A DNA stretch of 64,000 bases from Deroplatys truncata (GCA_030765065.1 CM060976.1:56218539-56282538), one strand, 5' to 3'; positions 46,896 through 58,184 are shown, numbered from the stretch's first letter. Notes: generated by a model not told the origin, from the letters alone. Program-made: numbers and translations.

Positions 46896-48357
46896 TACGC
46901 TAAGTAACAGCCTCATCACGCTATGTAACAACCTGATCACGCTATGTAACAACCTGATCACGCTATGTAACACCCTCATCACGCTATGTAACAACCTGAT
47001 CACGCTATGTAACAACCTGATCACGCTATGTAACAACCTGATCACGCTATGTAACAACCTGATCACGTAATATAACAACCTGATCACGCTATGTAACAAC
47101 CTGATCACGCTATGTAACAATCTGATCATGTTATGTAACAACCTGATCACGCTATGTAACAACCTGATCACGCTATGTAACATCCTCATTACGCTATGTA
47201 ACAGCCTGATCACGCTATGTAACAACCTGATCACGCTATGTAACAACTGATCACGCTATGTAACAACCTGATCACGCTAAGTAACAACCTGATCACGCTA
47301 TGTAACAGCCTCATCACGCTATGTAACAACCTGCTCACGCTCTGTAACAACCTGATCACGCTATGTAACAGCCTCATCACGCCATGTAACAACCTGATCA
47401 CGCTATGTAACAACCTGATCACGCTATGTAACAACCTGATCACGCAATGTAACAACCTGATCACGCTATGTAACAACCTGATCACGCCTATGTAACAACC
47501 TGATCACGCTATGTAACAATCTGATCACGCTATCTAACAACCTGAACACGCTATGTAACAACTGATCACGCTATGTATCAACCTGATCACTCTATGTAAC
47601 AACCTGATCACGTTATGTACCAACCTGATCACGCTATGTAACAGCCTCATCACGCTATGTAACAACCTGATCACGCTATGTAACAGCGTCATCACGTTGT
47701 GTAACAACCTGATCACGCTATGTAACAGCCTCATCACGCTATGTAACAACCGGATCACGCTATGTAACAACCTGATCACGCTATGTAACAATCTGATCAC
47801 GCTATGTAGCAATCTGATCACGCTATGTAACAACCTGATCACGCTATGTAACAGCCTCATCACGCTATGTAACATCCTGATCACGCTATGTAAAAGGCTC
47901 ATCACGATATGTAACAACCTGATCACGCTATGTATCAACCTGATTACGCTATGTAACAACCTGATCACGCTATGTAACAGCCTCATCACGCTATGTAACA
48001 TCCTGATCACGCTATGTAACAACCTGATCACGCTATGTAACAGCCTCATCACACCATGTAACAACCTGATCACGCTATGTAACAACCTGATCACGCTATG
48101 TAACAACCTGATCACGCAATGTAACAACCTGATCACGTTATGTAACAACCTGATCACGCCTATGTAACAACCTGATCACGCTATGTAACAATCTGATCAC
48201 GCTATCTAACAACCTGATCACGCTATGTAACAACTGATCACGCTATGTATCAACCTGATCACTCTATGTAACAACCTGATCACGCTATGTAACAACCTGA
48301 TCACGCTATGTAACAACCTGATCACGCTATGTAACAACCTGATCACGCTAAGTAACA
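46896..48357. repeat. 21-bp satellite array with higher-order repeats
   Basis: About 69 copies of ACGCTATGTAACAACCTGATC with single-base variants. Variant order repeats at a distance of 672 bp (32 units): the 'cgccatg' variant at 47379 recurs at 48051 (as 'caccatg'), and the one-base-longer 'cgcctatg' unit at 47485 recurs at 48157. Because 21 is a multiple of 3, both strands stay open for up to 200 codons, which is not evidence of coding. Confidence 0.95.
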
Positions 48358-48585
48358 ATAAATTTTTATGCTATGGTCTTTTAAGCATTCAAAATAATGG
48401 CCGAAATCGATTTTATCCATACCTGCCCTGGTGATGCCCTTAGCTTTCTTAATTGTCTGCCCTCCGTATCTGTATGCATATAACTTTGCTCTTATACCGA
48501 CATACTCCTCCATAACCAAACCGTCCAATTCATCCTTGAACAACCCAATCTTTTTCCTGTTGGCTTGCTTAATACCCTTTGTGGG
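48343..48585 (-). pseudogene. PolB-like DNA polymerase C-terminal relic (fossil)
   Basis: The reverse strand encodes GLFKDELDGLVMEEYVGIRA, then KLYAYRYGG and KKAKGITRAGMDKI. These resemble the C-terminal 'FKDE..G..M.EFVGLR.KMY ... KKAKG' segment of protein-primed type B polymerases of Polintons and related virus-like elements, which replicate the element DNA. Only this end is present, abutting the satellite array. It is a broken remnant. Confidence 0.6.
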
Positions 48586-49320
48586 TCACCTTTTTCCCAG
48601 AGTAGTCACCTTTTTCCCTTGAACGAGTCACCTTTTCCCTGAATACGTTACGTGATGGGCATGTCTAGAACATTGACATGAAACATATTTTCATGAAGTT
48701 CTCGCTTAAAGTCGCTTTCAAGGTTTAGTATCTCCCTCCTATTCCATATCTCTCCTGTATTTCTCAAAAATAGCTGTAACGATTTTGAGTAAAATATCAT
48801 ATGTTTGCAACACCACCGTCGCCGCCAGTGCCACCACCACCACCAACTACTACTCACATTTACTGAAGGCGGGTTGGTGATATGTGTTATGGCTGAAGAC
48901 AGCTCGTACCCCTGCAGGCTAGGCTGTTGGATAGCATCTAACACTCACCCTAGGGTGTTCTAGGTAAGGAATATATTTAATCTTGTTTTAAGATAAAAAC
49001 AGAAAGAAACGGGTCACCAAATGAAAATGAAGATTGTGAATTCTGGAAACATTATTCACGATTCAAGAAGGAAAGAATAGTGCAATGAAAATGGTGTAGT
49101 TTTCATTCTGTAAATGTTCTTTTGGCTCAGGTTGTATCTTATAGTGCATCTATCCTCTTTCCATAAACAGTAATTTTAGCGTTACCTATTGAAAGCTCTA
49201 TTACATTCTGAAATTATGCAATTAAATATTACAGTAATAATGAGATGCACAGATGCACAGGTATGTAAGCTTCAGCATTATAAATATAAAACTATTTAAA
49301 CGAATATAAAGAAAGAAGGA

Positions 49321-49355
<35 letters not shown>

Positions 49356-49444
49356 GGAGGGAGGCAGGGATGGAGAAAGGGTAAAATTCAATTTAATTTA
49401 GTTAAAATTTTATGATTTTTAAAAATTGGTTTACATGAATGCTG
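48586..49444. repeat. Short repeats, R1 fragment, (GAAA)n
   Basis: 'gtcacctttttccc' occurs three times within 48594-48640. An R1 body fragment (ggtttagtatctccc ... taacgattttgag ... atcatatgttt) lies at about 48718-48810. A CACCAC-rich patch follows at 48815-48846. A GAAA run occupies 49314-49356. No coding region seen. Confidence 0.6.
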
Positions 49445-49640
49445 TTTATCTACTTTTTCTAATATTCTAAGTCCTTTTTTTATTTTTTGCGTAAATATCT
49501 TTTTCATGTCTATTTCTGCAATATTTCCCGAAAGTGTAATTCCATACTTTAAGTATGTGCAAATAAATGATAGCGTAGTAGATCTGCTTAACAGTTTCTT
49601 TATCCATATTATTCCTTGCCTGTTTCATTACATTTTTTGT
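49445..49640 (-). pseudogene. LINE reverse transcriptase fragment
   Basis: The reverse strand shows, across two frames, ARNNMDKETVKQIYYA and YLKYGITLSGN, followed by a KKIFTQKIKKG-like block. This is the 'SYLKYGI.LWG ... LQKK' region after the catalytic palm in jockey/CR1-like LINEs. It is too short to classify further. Confidence 0.55.
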
Positions 49641-49764
49641 ATAAGTTATTAAAAACACTTAATTTTTCTGAGATTCTTTCATTTCTAGTCCAATTTCAAG
49701 ATATTCATTTTCACTGTGTACTCTTCTTCCAAACACTCAAGCCTCCTCTCATAAAAACCCTCCC

Positions 49765-50260
49765 TTATGCCATCTTTGTTCTTTTCAGGCAATGGAGTTG
49801 AAAGTTCTGTATGGGAACTGCAGACGCCACCTTTACACTTTCTCTTTCTTCAAATTCCTCACCTGTTATTAAAATTGCTGAAGGAAATGTTCGATCTGGA
49901 TTTACTATTTCAATGTCCTTCACTGTGGTGATTACTTCTGAATGGAATCCAGCTTCATCATCAAACTCATTGGCGATTGAATAGAAGAGCAACAATTGTT
50001 ATTTGGCTACTATTGTCTAAGAAAGGCGGTACATACATACGCCTCCAGTTTTGTACAATCGTACCTTGTCAATGGCATTTGCTTGCTTCATTATTTTCTT
50101 TATGTTCTCATAATATCATTTCAGGGAATTTAATTCACACTGGATGATCTTCCTAGAATTGTACTCATTTGCAATTTATTTCCATGTCTCTTCCTTACGC
50201 TTAGCAGAGCTATCACTCATTGTGTTCTGTTTCTTAGATATGAATTGATCCAAGCCTTTG
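49765..50260 (-). pseudogene. SANT/Myb-like DNA-binding protein relic
   Basis: On the reverse strand near 50060-50225 the N-terminal part reads SDSSAKRKETWK, IANEYNSRKI and ELNSLK, with YYENIKKIMKQANA and then VRLYKTGG. This is the trihelix of Myb/SANT-like domains ('W..IA.EFN.......L...Y.N.K......K.GG'). A more open C-terminal part (FDDEAGFHSEVITTVKDIEI, NPDRTFPSAILIT) follows at 49780-49990. Such proteins bind DNA and often belong to transposons. Whether this came with the Polinton-like element or as a separate insertion cannot be told. Stops interrupt it. Confidence 0.55.
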
Positions 50261-50289
50261 TTAATCCTTGAACTGCTAGTTTTCTAGTT

Positions 50290-50830
50290 TAATAATTAAC
50301 GCTAGGACAGCCCGACCTTTCCCTGTCCTCTCTAACATCCAGAGGATCATTTTGACCCCTACCATATAACATTAACATTCTGCATCATTATTTCAAATTT
50401 ATATTTGTATTCAATTAGTATATTTTAATGCTTTTACACGATTTATATGCCAGTTAAAATGCTGAATTGTGAATTCTGCAACAAAACACAAATAATATCA
50501 ATTATTAAAAAATAAATAAATGTCATTGAAACCCATAAAACCCAAACAAGAGTAAGCAAATCAGGGGTTTACTTAGTTTTAATTGCATAGAAAAATTGAA
50601 TTATTCATGTTTACAGCAATTTTAGCTAGTTCATACTCTACACAATTGACACATTTATAATCAGGTTTCTTTGTGCATTTTCTTACAAACAGTGCACTTG
50701 GAGGTAGTTTTATTACACTTGCAGAATTTAAGAACTTGACATTTATGGTATTTCTGTGTTATATCGTCTTCATTTTCATAATCGCCTGTAGTCCTACAAA
50801 GCGAGCGACTCTTCACATAGAGTGTAGTTC
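50290..50830 (-). pseudogene. Possible piggyBac-like 3' relic
   Basis: The word gatcattttgacccct (50345) is typical of piggyBac-like element ends. The reverse strand near 50690-50760 gives a cysteine-rich string CQVLKFCKCNKTTSKCTVCK, similar in spacing to the C-terminal zinc-binding tail of piggyBac transposases. The evidence is thin. An unrelated zinc-finger scrap is an alternative. Confidence 0.3.
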
Positions 50831-51000
50831 TTACGTTTTGTTACTTGGTTACATAGTTGCTACGTGTTGTTACGTTGTGTGACGTTTCTGGTTACGAGAT
50901 GTCACGTGATGTTGCGTGGTTATGCTACTTAGTATGACGTCTTGTCATGCTGTTATGTTACGTTGTGTTACGTCTTGTTACGTGGTTACGTTAGATGATG
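50826..51000. repeat. Imperfect TTACGT/GTTACG tandem words
   Basis: About a dozen 'gt(t)acg(t)' words at ~13-15-bp spacing (for example gttgttacgttgtg, gtgttacgtcttgttacgtggttacg). Similar to the GTAAC content of the 21-bp satellite, but a different unit. Confidence 0.7.
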
Positions 51001-51282
51001 ATAGGAATGATAAGATCTAGAACAAAAAGAATGTAGGCTTACAGAGATTTGTAGTTTTAATTCACTTCTTTTTATTAATCCTTGACACAAATTAAATAGC
51101 GCTTCACTAATATCCAGATCTGTGAGATTTTTTTTAATGTCTATTGTTTTTTTGTTTTTTGATGCCTTCCTTATACCTCCTAACAACTTCACTTGTTAGT
51201 GGTATTAGAGGCGGTAGCGGCGGTAGGGCTTGATATGTCAGCCGTCTCCTCACTCGTCTGTGGTATGGCTGGCTGTTGAAAC
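51001..51282. other. Unassigned stretch inside the Polinton-like element
   Basis: A 68-codon reverse-strand open frame (50986-51192) has no known domain. A ggcggtagcggcggtag word precedes the next array. Confidence 0.4.
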
Positions 51283-51291
51283 CGAAATCTG

Positions 51292-51324
<33 letters not shown>

Positions 51325-52107
51325 GTATAGCACGTGTAAAACAAGAACTTCATAAAATATTGAAAAATTCTTACCGCTCAGCGGTTGGCGAATTGTTGAC
51401 CCTCCTGGGAAACCGGGGGGCGCAGACGACTCGTCGCTACCTCCGTCAAAATAAAGACTAAAATCTGAAAATAATAATAATAATAATATAGCACATGTAA
51501 AACAAAAACTTCATAAAATATTGAAAAATTCTTACCGCTCAGCGGTTGGCGAGTTGTTGACCCCCCTGGGAAACCAGGGGGCGCAGACGACTCGTGGCTG
51601 CCTCCGTCAAAATAAAGATCAAAATCTGAAAATAATAATAATATAGCACGTGTGAAACAAGAACTTCATAAAATATTGAAAAATTCTTACCGCTCAGCGG
51701 TTGGCGAGTTGTTGATCCCCCTGGGAAACCAGGGGGCGCAGACGACTCGTCGCTGCCTCCGTCAAAATAAAGACCAAAATCTGAAAATAATAATAATAAT
51801 AATAATAATATAGCACATGTAAAACAAGAACTTCATAAAATATTGAAAAATTCTTACCGCTCAGCGGTTGGCGAGTTGTTGACCCCCCTGGGAAACCAGG
51901 GGGCGCAGACGACTCGTCGCTGCCTCCGTCAAAATAAAGACCAAAATCTGAAAATAACAATAATATAGCACGTGTAAAACAAAAACTTCATAAAATATTG
52001 AAAAATTCTTACTGCTCAGTGGTTGGCGAGTTGTTGACCCGCCTGGGAAACCAGGGGGCGCAGACGACTCGTCGCTGCCTCCGTCAAAATAAATACCAAA
52101 ATCTGAA

Positions 52108-52162
<55 letters not shown>

Positions 52163-52304
52163 TAGCACATGTAAAACAAGAACTTCATAAAATATTGAAA
52201 AATTCTTACCGCTCAGCGGTTGGCGAGTTGTTGACCCGCCTGGGAAACCAGGGGGCGCAGACGACTCGTCGCTGCCTCCGTCAAAATAAAGACCAAAATC
52301 TGAA

Positions 52305-52344
<40 letters not shown>

Positions 52345-52400
52345 TATCACATGTAAAACAAGAACTTCATAAAACATTGAAAAATTCTTTCCGATTGGCA
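51283..52400 (+). repeat. (TAA)n-linked tandem array of hairpin-bearing units
   Basis: Six to seven units of about 155-195 bp start near 51283, 51468, 51627, 51785, 51952, 52106 and 52305 (the last is a truncated variant). Each has a variable (TAA)n spacer, then gcac(a/g)tgtaaaacaagaac, then three potential hairpins in ~80 bp: ACCGCTCAGCGGT, CCCCCTGGGAAACCAGGGGG (8-bp stem, GAAA loop), and GCAGACGACTCGTCGCTGC. A diverged unit continues at 52376-52600 with another (TAA)n run. Length variation is mainly in the TAA spacers. Confidence 0.9.
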
Positions 52401-52407
52401 GATGCTC

Positions 52408-52464
<57 letters not shown>

Positions 52465-52600
52465 GTAGTATAGCATTTGAAAAACAGGAACTTCATAAAA
52501 TATTGAAAAATTCTTACAATTCGGTAGTTGCAGAGCGCTTGACCAGGGAAAACCGGAGACGCCGACGTCTCGAGGGCGTCTTCTTCAAAATAAAAGACGC

Positions 52601-54190
52601 TAGTAATTTACACGTTAGATTTTATTTATTTATTTACTTAGTTTTTAATAGAAAAGTTATATTATTAAGTTAATTTACTTTATTGCGAATAGCTTATACA
52701 GGGAAAATGTCGATGTATTTTTAAACACCTGAGAAATTTCTATTACAAATAAGGCACGTGTATTTCGCGACACAATCATGGAAAATATCTCTTTTCAACG
52801 TGATGGTTGCCTAAAATGAATACTTAACTAAACTGTTCACATTTCAGAAAAATTAAACTGTCTAGCTATTATCTTTTAGAATGCTCAGCTATTTACTTTA
52901 TTGCGAATAGCTTATACAGGGGAAAATGTCGATGTATTTTTAAACACCTGAGAAATTTCTATGACAAAATAAAGCACTTGTATTATTCGACACACTCATG
53001 GAAAATATCTCTTTTTAACGTGATGGAAACAGACTGGAAGTTTTTACTAAATAAAATGCACAAGAGGAATGAAACATTAACTGATGAATGTTCGATCATT
53101 GCATGCAAACATGAAGTCCCAGGATCGATTACTACCGGTTACCCTCGAAAGTTTTTAAACTCTGAAGAATGCTTACCATTCGGGTGTTCGGGTGCCTGAA
53201 TCATGATCGTATTTGAGCAACGATCCTGCAGCCGGTGGCGGGTATCCTGCTGGAGCTGGGTGGTCGCCTCAGCTACGTTAGCAGAACTGATTGCTGAAAA
53301 CGTAATTAATTTACGGGTTAGATTTTTATTTATTTATTTATTTATTTATTTACTTATTTTTTAAGAAAAGTTATATTATTAAGTTAATTTACTTTATTGC
53401 GAATAGCTTATACAGGGAAAAATGTCGATGTATTTTTAAACACCTGAGAAATTTCTATGACAAAATAAAGCACTTGTATTATTCGACACACTCATGGAAA
53501 ATATCTCCTTTTAACGTGATGGAAACAGACTGGAAGTTTTTACTAAATAAAATGCACAAGAGGAATGAAACATTAACTGATGAATGTTCGATCAATGCAT
53601 GCAAACATGAAGTCCCCGGATCGATTACCGCTGGTTACCCTCGGAAGAATATTTATACAGAACATTTTTTATTCGATTCGTAGGGTGTTCAAGTAATTGT
53701 ATTTTGTCTAGAAAGGAATATAATTCACTTGGTGAAAACACATATTTAAATATACGGAATAATAATTACTCAACAGGATGAGTACTTAACTAAACTGTTC
53801 ACATTTTTTGAGAATTCGCGCAGTTAGCTATTAAATGTAGAATAAGCTTGTCTAAAATGAATACTTAACTAAACTGTTCACATTTCAGAAAAATTCAACT
53901 GTCTAGCTATTAACTTTTAGAATGCTCAGCTATTTACAAATAAAGGTCAGTCATTAAAAACAAGAACGCAAATATAAGTTAAATGTACTAAGTAATAAGT
54001 TAACTTTTTAATGAAAATGAATTGGTGATACAACTTACCAGACATGATGTTCGATGAAATTTCACGTTGAAAGAATAAAGTTTGCAGAGTGCTTAGATCG
54101 CTGTGTTCTCACGATACTGTGAAAATGATTGGAGAAGCTGCTGCTTTTATATCATTTCCTCCGATAAATTCTGAAGGGGTGAGAGTTATG
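52601..54190. repeat. ~500-bp direct duplication and shorter repeats
   Basis: 'tttattgcgaatagcttatacaggg ... cacctgagaaatttct' occurs near 52678, 52898 and 53392. A longer unit including atggaaaatatctc and tttttactaaataaaatg is duplicated at 52890-53160 and 53388-53640, 98% alike by eye. 'gaatacttaactaaactgttcac' occurs near 52818, 53782 and 53857. Short open frames in the two duplicates are copies of one another, not separate genes. Confidence 0.8.
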
Positions 54191-55071
54191 CAGAGCACTT
54201 AGGAAAACAATTACTGACATTGCCCGCTAATGACTGTATACAGATCCGGGATGCAATCTTAAAGTCTATTAATGTGGTGAAAGCGTCTAACGTTGTCAGC
54301 TAATGTATACATGAAACATTTCAGTCATCCTCAGACAGAAGTAGGTTGCGGGGTTTATTTCATAACGTGGCGGACTGTTCCGTGAGCGTGCTACTTATAC
54401 ACACGCTACCATTTGCGCTCGAGTCAATTCATATACAATTAATTAATCAAAAAAACTTAATTGCTCGAGGAGCCTTAGATATGCATGCATTAGTACTCAT
54501 AAAATGACAATTCTTTTTTTTTTCAAAAATGTTTAACGAACATTACCTAATTGATTTGCCGAGGGGCGGCAGGCGTCGAGAAAACCAATCCCTCAAGTCA
54601 GGACGCCACGGCACGCGACTAGACCGCATGGGGGAGGGGGGTAGGACCTGTCGGCACAGACACTGTCGGCATTAGGTAAGGCCACAAAGAGAGAGGTGGC
54701 GGGGCCTAACGACACGAGACCTGGCGGCATGTGAGGTCTCAAAGGGAACCGGCGAGCTTGTCGACGTAGAACAAAGAAGCTTATCACTTGTCGGCATCTC
54801 TCTGTGCTCTGGCTCTCTCCTAATATATCTACTGTGGGGTGGGGGGAAGAGGGGAAGTGAGGGGAAATACATACATTTCTATTACTACACCCTATCAGTT
54901 GTCGACATCTCCTTTGTTTCTGAACATACATTTCTATTAATACTGTCGTATTCCCTATCTCTCCCATATAAACCCATTTTCCTCCTTGGACCGCCCCATC
55001 CAGTCTCGTTTTCCCTATCCTTTCCCATATATGCCCAAAAACTGCGCCAGGTCTGTCCTATATAAACTACT
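54191..55071 (-). repeat. Right terminal inverted repeat of the Polinton-like element
   Basis: 881 bp, the same length as the left arm, with about twenty visible differences. The outer end reads ...TATATAAACTACT and is followed by the CCCCTC duplication and the remainder of the interrupted SINE. Confidence 0.92.
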
Positions 55072-55097
55072 CCCCTCCGTAGCCAACCAATCCAAAG

Positions 55098-55853
55098 CTA
55101 TCACGTAGCGATCAGCTTTAGCTTAATATGTTCTGGTTATACCTACAACGAATTGTGAAAACAAGTGATGAAGTTTTATAGGTATTAACAAGAAACAGGT
55201 GCAAAATAAGCTTTTTAAGAAGAGTGAGTAGAGAAAGTCATGTGAATGCAACACATCATATTTTAGGGCAAAAGCTCCATATGCGTGCGTCTCTGTGAAC
55301 ATAAATACAAAGCGAAAAGTCGGTTAAATACCAAACTTGATATTTAAGTTCAGCATCTTTCAAAGATGTGACAAGGGTTTTCAAGAAAATCTCCCCATCC
55401 TGAACAACGCTTTACATGGAAATATTTTTGAAATTTATTTATGACTCTAATGATTTTGATTAAAATACCCACTGTTTAAAATATTTTCATGAGAAACGAA
55501 ATATATATTTTGAACTGCTGGGAAGAGCCTCTAAGGCCTTCTTCATTCTGAATAACTTTTGTATAATTGGTAAACTCTAACAGATTCGACACATTTTTGC
55601 TACAAAAGAAATGTAGACCCGTTAAAGCACGCAGTTTGTTATACATATATTTTATGAGATTAACTAATTCCCAGATATTTTTTGTTATTGGTTTGAATAC
55701 TTTTTGTAACTGAGAAGCCTGTATTCGTTTTGTTTTTGTCGCTGTCATACAACAGCATGGAATTTCAAAGCATCACGTAGTGACATGCGTTTTGAAAATG
55801 TGACTATCGCTTTATCTACATATACTACAACGAAACGTGTAAATGTGAACTTT
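55098..55853 (+). repeat. R1 tail (rest of the interrupted copy) and a following R1 body/tail
   Basis: The tail resumes after the SINE and ends near 55265 (agagaaagtcatgtgaatgcaac). A 5'-truncated R1 body starts near 55290 (tctctgtgaacataaatac) and runs to 55853, where a fresh R1 head begins. Confidence 0.8.
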
Positions 55854-55854
55854 T

Positions 55855-56639
55855 TACTTTCTCTACTACGTATAGTAAGTAGGGGAAGTATTGCATTCCA
55901 CCCAAAAATTCGATACCGAGATTTCACCGGAAATACAAGTTTTGAGACCTCCTTAATCCAAAAAAAGCATTTTTGGAAACATGTCCGTGTGTGTGTCTGT
56001 GTGTGTGTGTCTGTGTGTGTCTGTGTGTGTGTCTGTGAACAGCATAACTCAAAAACTAACAGTCGGATAAACACCAAACTTGGTATTTACGTTCAGTATC
56101 TTCCAGAGATGCGACACGAAGATTTTCAAGAAAATCCCCCCACCCCAGACTACCCTTTACATGGAAGATTTTTCGAAAATTTTAATTTTCTCAAAAATGG
56201 CTCTAACGATTTTGATGAAAATATCATATGTTTAAGATAATGTCATGAGAAATGAAATGTATATCTCGAAATTTCTGGGAATGTCTCCAAAAGTATTCTT
56301 CATTATGAACGACTTTTGCATAACTGGTAAACCATAAGAGATAGACAAAATTTTACTACACAAAAAATGTAGATCACGTTAAAATACACAACCAATATCA
56401 TATACATTTTTGTTGTTGAGTGAGCCGTTTTCGAGATATTTCTTGTTATTTCCTTAAATTTTCCAATACTTATACTTTTTCTCAAATTCGTTATTCATTT
56501 TTACTTTCCCTACTACGTATAGTAAGTAGGGGAAGTATTGCATTCCACCCAAAAATTCGATACCGAGATTTCACCGGAAATACATGTTTTGAGACCTCCT
56601 GAATCCAAAAAAAGCATTTTTGGAAACATGTCCGTGTGT

Positions 56640-56676
<37 letters not shown>

Positions 56677-57620
56677 TGTGTGTGTGTCTGTGAACAGCAT
56701 AACTCAAAAACGAACAGTCGGATAAGCACCAAACTTGGTATTTAGGTTCAGTATCTTCCAGAGATGCGACACGAAGGTTTTCAAGAAAATTCCCCCACCC
56801 CAGACTACCCTTTACATGGAAGATTTTTCGAAAATTTTAATTTTCGCAAAAATGGCTCTAACGATTTTGATGAAAATATCATATGTTTAAGATAATGTCA
56901 TGAGAAATGAAATATATATCTCGAATTTTCTGGGAATGTCTCCAAAAGTATTCTTCATTGTGAACGACTTTTGCATAACTGGTAAACCATAAGAGATAGA
57001 CAAAATTTTACTACACAAAAAATGTAGATCGCGTTAAAATACACAACTTATGTCATATACATTTCTTTTGTTGAGTGAACCGTTTTCGAGATATTGCTTG
57101 TTATTTCCTTAAATTTTACAATACTTATACTTTTTCTCACATTCGTTATTCATTTTTTTTATGTCCTGGACATGCAAAGAGAATGGAATGCGCCACATAG
57201 CAACCAGCGTTAAAATATTTGACTATCGCTTAAAAGCTACCATATTCCCCTTGCATCTACAAGAAAATTACCAATAAGATTGACATCTCATTATCTCGAT
57301 TAACATGAACCATATGGAGAATAAGCGTTTGTAAAATTAGATTGTACAAGAGTAGAGAAAGTCATGTGAGTGTAACACATCAGATTTTTTTATGTCCTGG
57401 ACATGCAAAGAGAATGGAATGCGCCACATAGCAACCAGCGATAAAATATTTGACTATCTCTTAAAAGCTACCATATTCCCCTTGCATCTACAAGAAAATT
57501 ACAAATAAGATTGACATCTCGATATCTCGATTAATATGAAGCATATGGAGAATAGGCGTTTGTAAAAATAGATTGTACAAGAGTAGAGAAAGTCATGTGA
57601 GTGTAACACATCAGATTTTT
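55855..57620 (+). repeat. Tandem R1: two head-body units and two tails
   Basis: Two nearly identical ~643-bp head-plus-body units (55855-56497 and 56498-57140) are followed by two ~228-bp tail units (about 57158-57388 and 57389-57620). These are the youngest, least diverged R1 sequences in the window. The two TG/TC runs (55988-56037 and 56633-56692) differ in length. Confidence 0.9.
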
Positions 57621-57629
57621 CTTTTGGTA

Positions 57630-57862
57630 TTTAATGAAAGTCCTTTAACCGGGTAGGCCATTACGGACGGTGAATGAACGAAATGGTTAAAATGATTATC
57701 AAATGGGCCCGAGGTCACTAGAAATTAGAATCTAACATTTATCTTCTCAGGATAAGAGGAAACCCTGGAAAAAACTTTACCCAGGTATTTCACTTTAACC
57801 GAGATTCTAACTCGGGACCTCTTGAATGTGAGGCAGACCCCCACACCACACAGATGAGCTAA
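57630..57862 (-). mobile_element. SINE, reverse orientation, 5' part
   Basis: The reverse strand has the tRNA-like head (tctgtgtggtgtgggggtct ... cccgagttagaatctc) and the first body blocks, then stops near the R1 boundary. It interrupts R1 tail sequence. Confidence 0.6.
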
Positions 57863-58165
57863 ATGTGATTTGCAAGTTTATCTGGATTATAAGAAGTAGG
57901 CAGAAAATGAGATTTAGAAAAAAGAATTTGTAGAATGGTGAGAAGAGAAAGTTATGTGAATGCAATACATTAGTTTGTTCAATTTAAAATAATAATTTAA
58001 TATATGTTTAAATATAATTCTTCCTAATAATAATTCTCGTGGTACTGCAAAGAGCGTGGAGTTTCAAAGACACCAAATAAAAATCTGACTATCGTTTGAG
58101 CAACTGCGTTCTTATACTTACGACGAAGTTTGTAATTGCAGTTACATCTCAATTAACAAGAAGAC
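57863..58165 (+). repeat. R1 tail units
   Basis: Two further diverged tails (agagaaagttatgtgaatgcaat near 57950, and the following unit to about 58165). Confidence 0.65.
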
Positions 58166-58184
58166 TCTTTCACTCAGCCGTGTG

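Larger units (their letters stand above)
43417..55071. mobile_element. Polinton/Maverick-type element, non-autonomous (fossil)
   Basis: An 11,655-bp element bounded by two 881-bp terminal inverted repeats that begin AGTAG and end CTACT. A 6-bp direct repeat CCCCTC flanks it (43411-43416 and 55072-55077). Long inverted repeats, AG...CT ends and 6-bp duplications are the Polinton/Maverick hallmarks. A PolB-like relic inside (about 48343-48585) agrees. The arms differ by only about 2%, so insertion was recent. The interior is broken and mostly repeats: no capsid, protease, ATPase or integrase gene is recognisable. Confidence 0.85.

Noticed and set aside
46830-48167. Long open frames on both strands (up to 207 codons) made of a seven-residue repeat
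   Set aside because: They are produced by a 21-bp satellite whose period is a multiple of three. Both strands stay open equally and no start or promoter context exists.
46896-48357. CRISPR-like array
   Set aside because: The 21-bp units are contiguous with no unique spacers. The genome is eukaryotic and no cas genes are present.
51540-51600. Hammerhead ribozyme in the hairpin array
   Set aside because: The GAAA loop and flanking stems drew attention, but the required CTGANGA core is absent in the right place on both strands.
51283-52600. Open frames with long Asn or Tyr runs, and similar Ile runs near 11700
   Set aside because: They are (TAA)n/(ATT)n microsatellites read in frame, not proteins.
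52978-53683. Two paralogous small ORFs of ~70 codons
   Set aside because: They lie in a DNA direct duplication, and similarity extends equally into the non-coding flanks.
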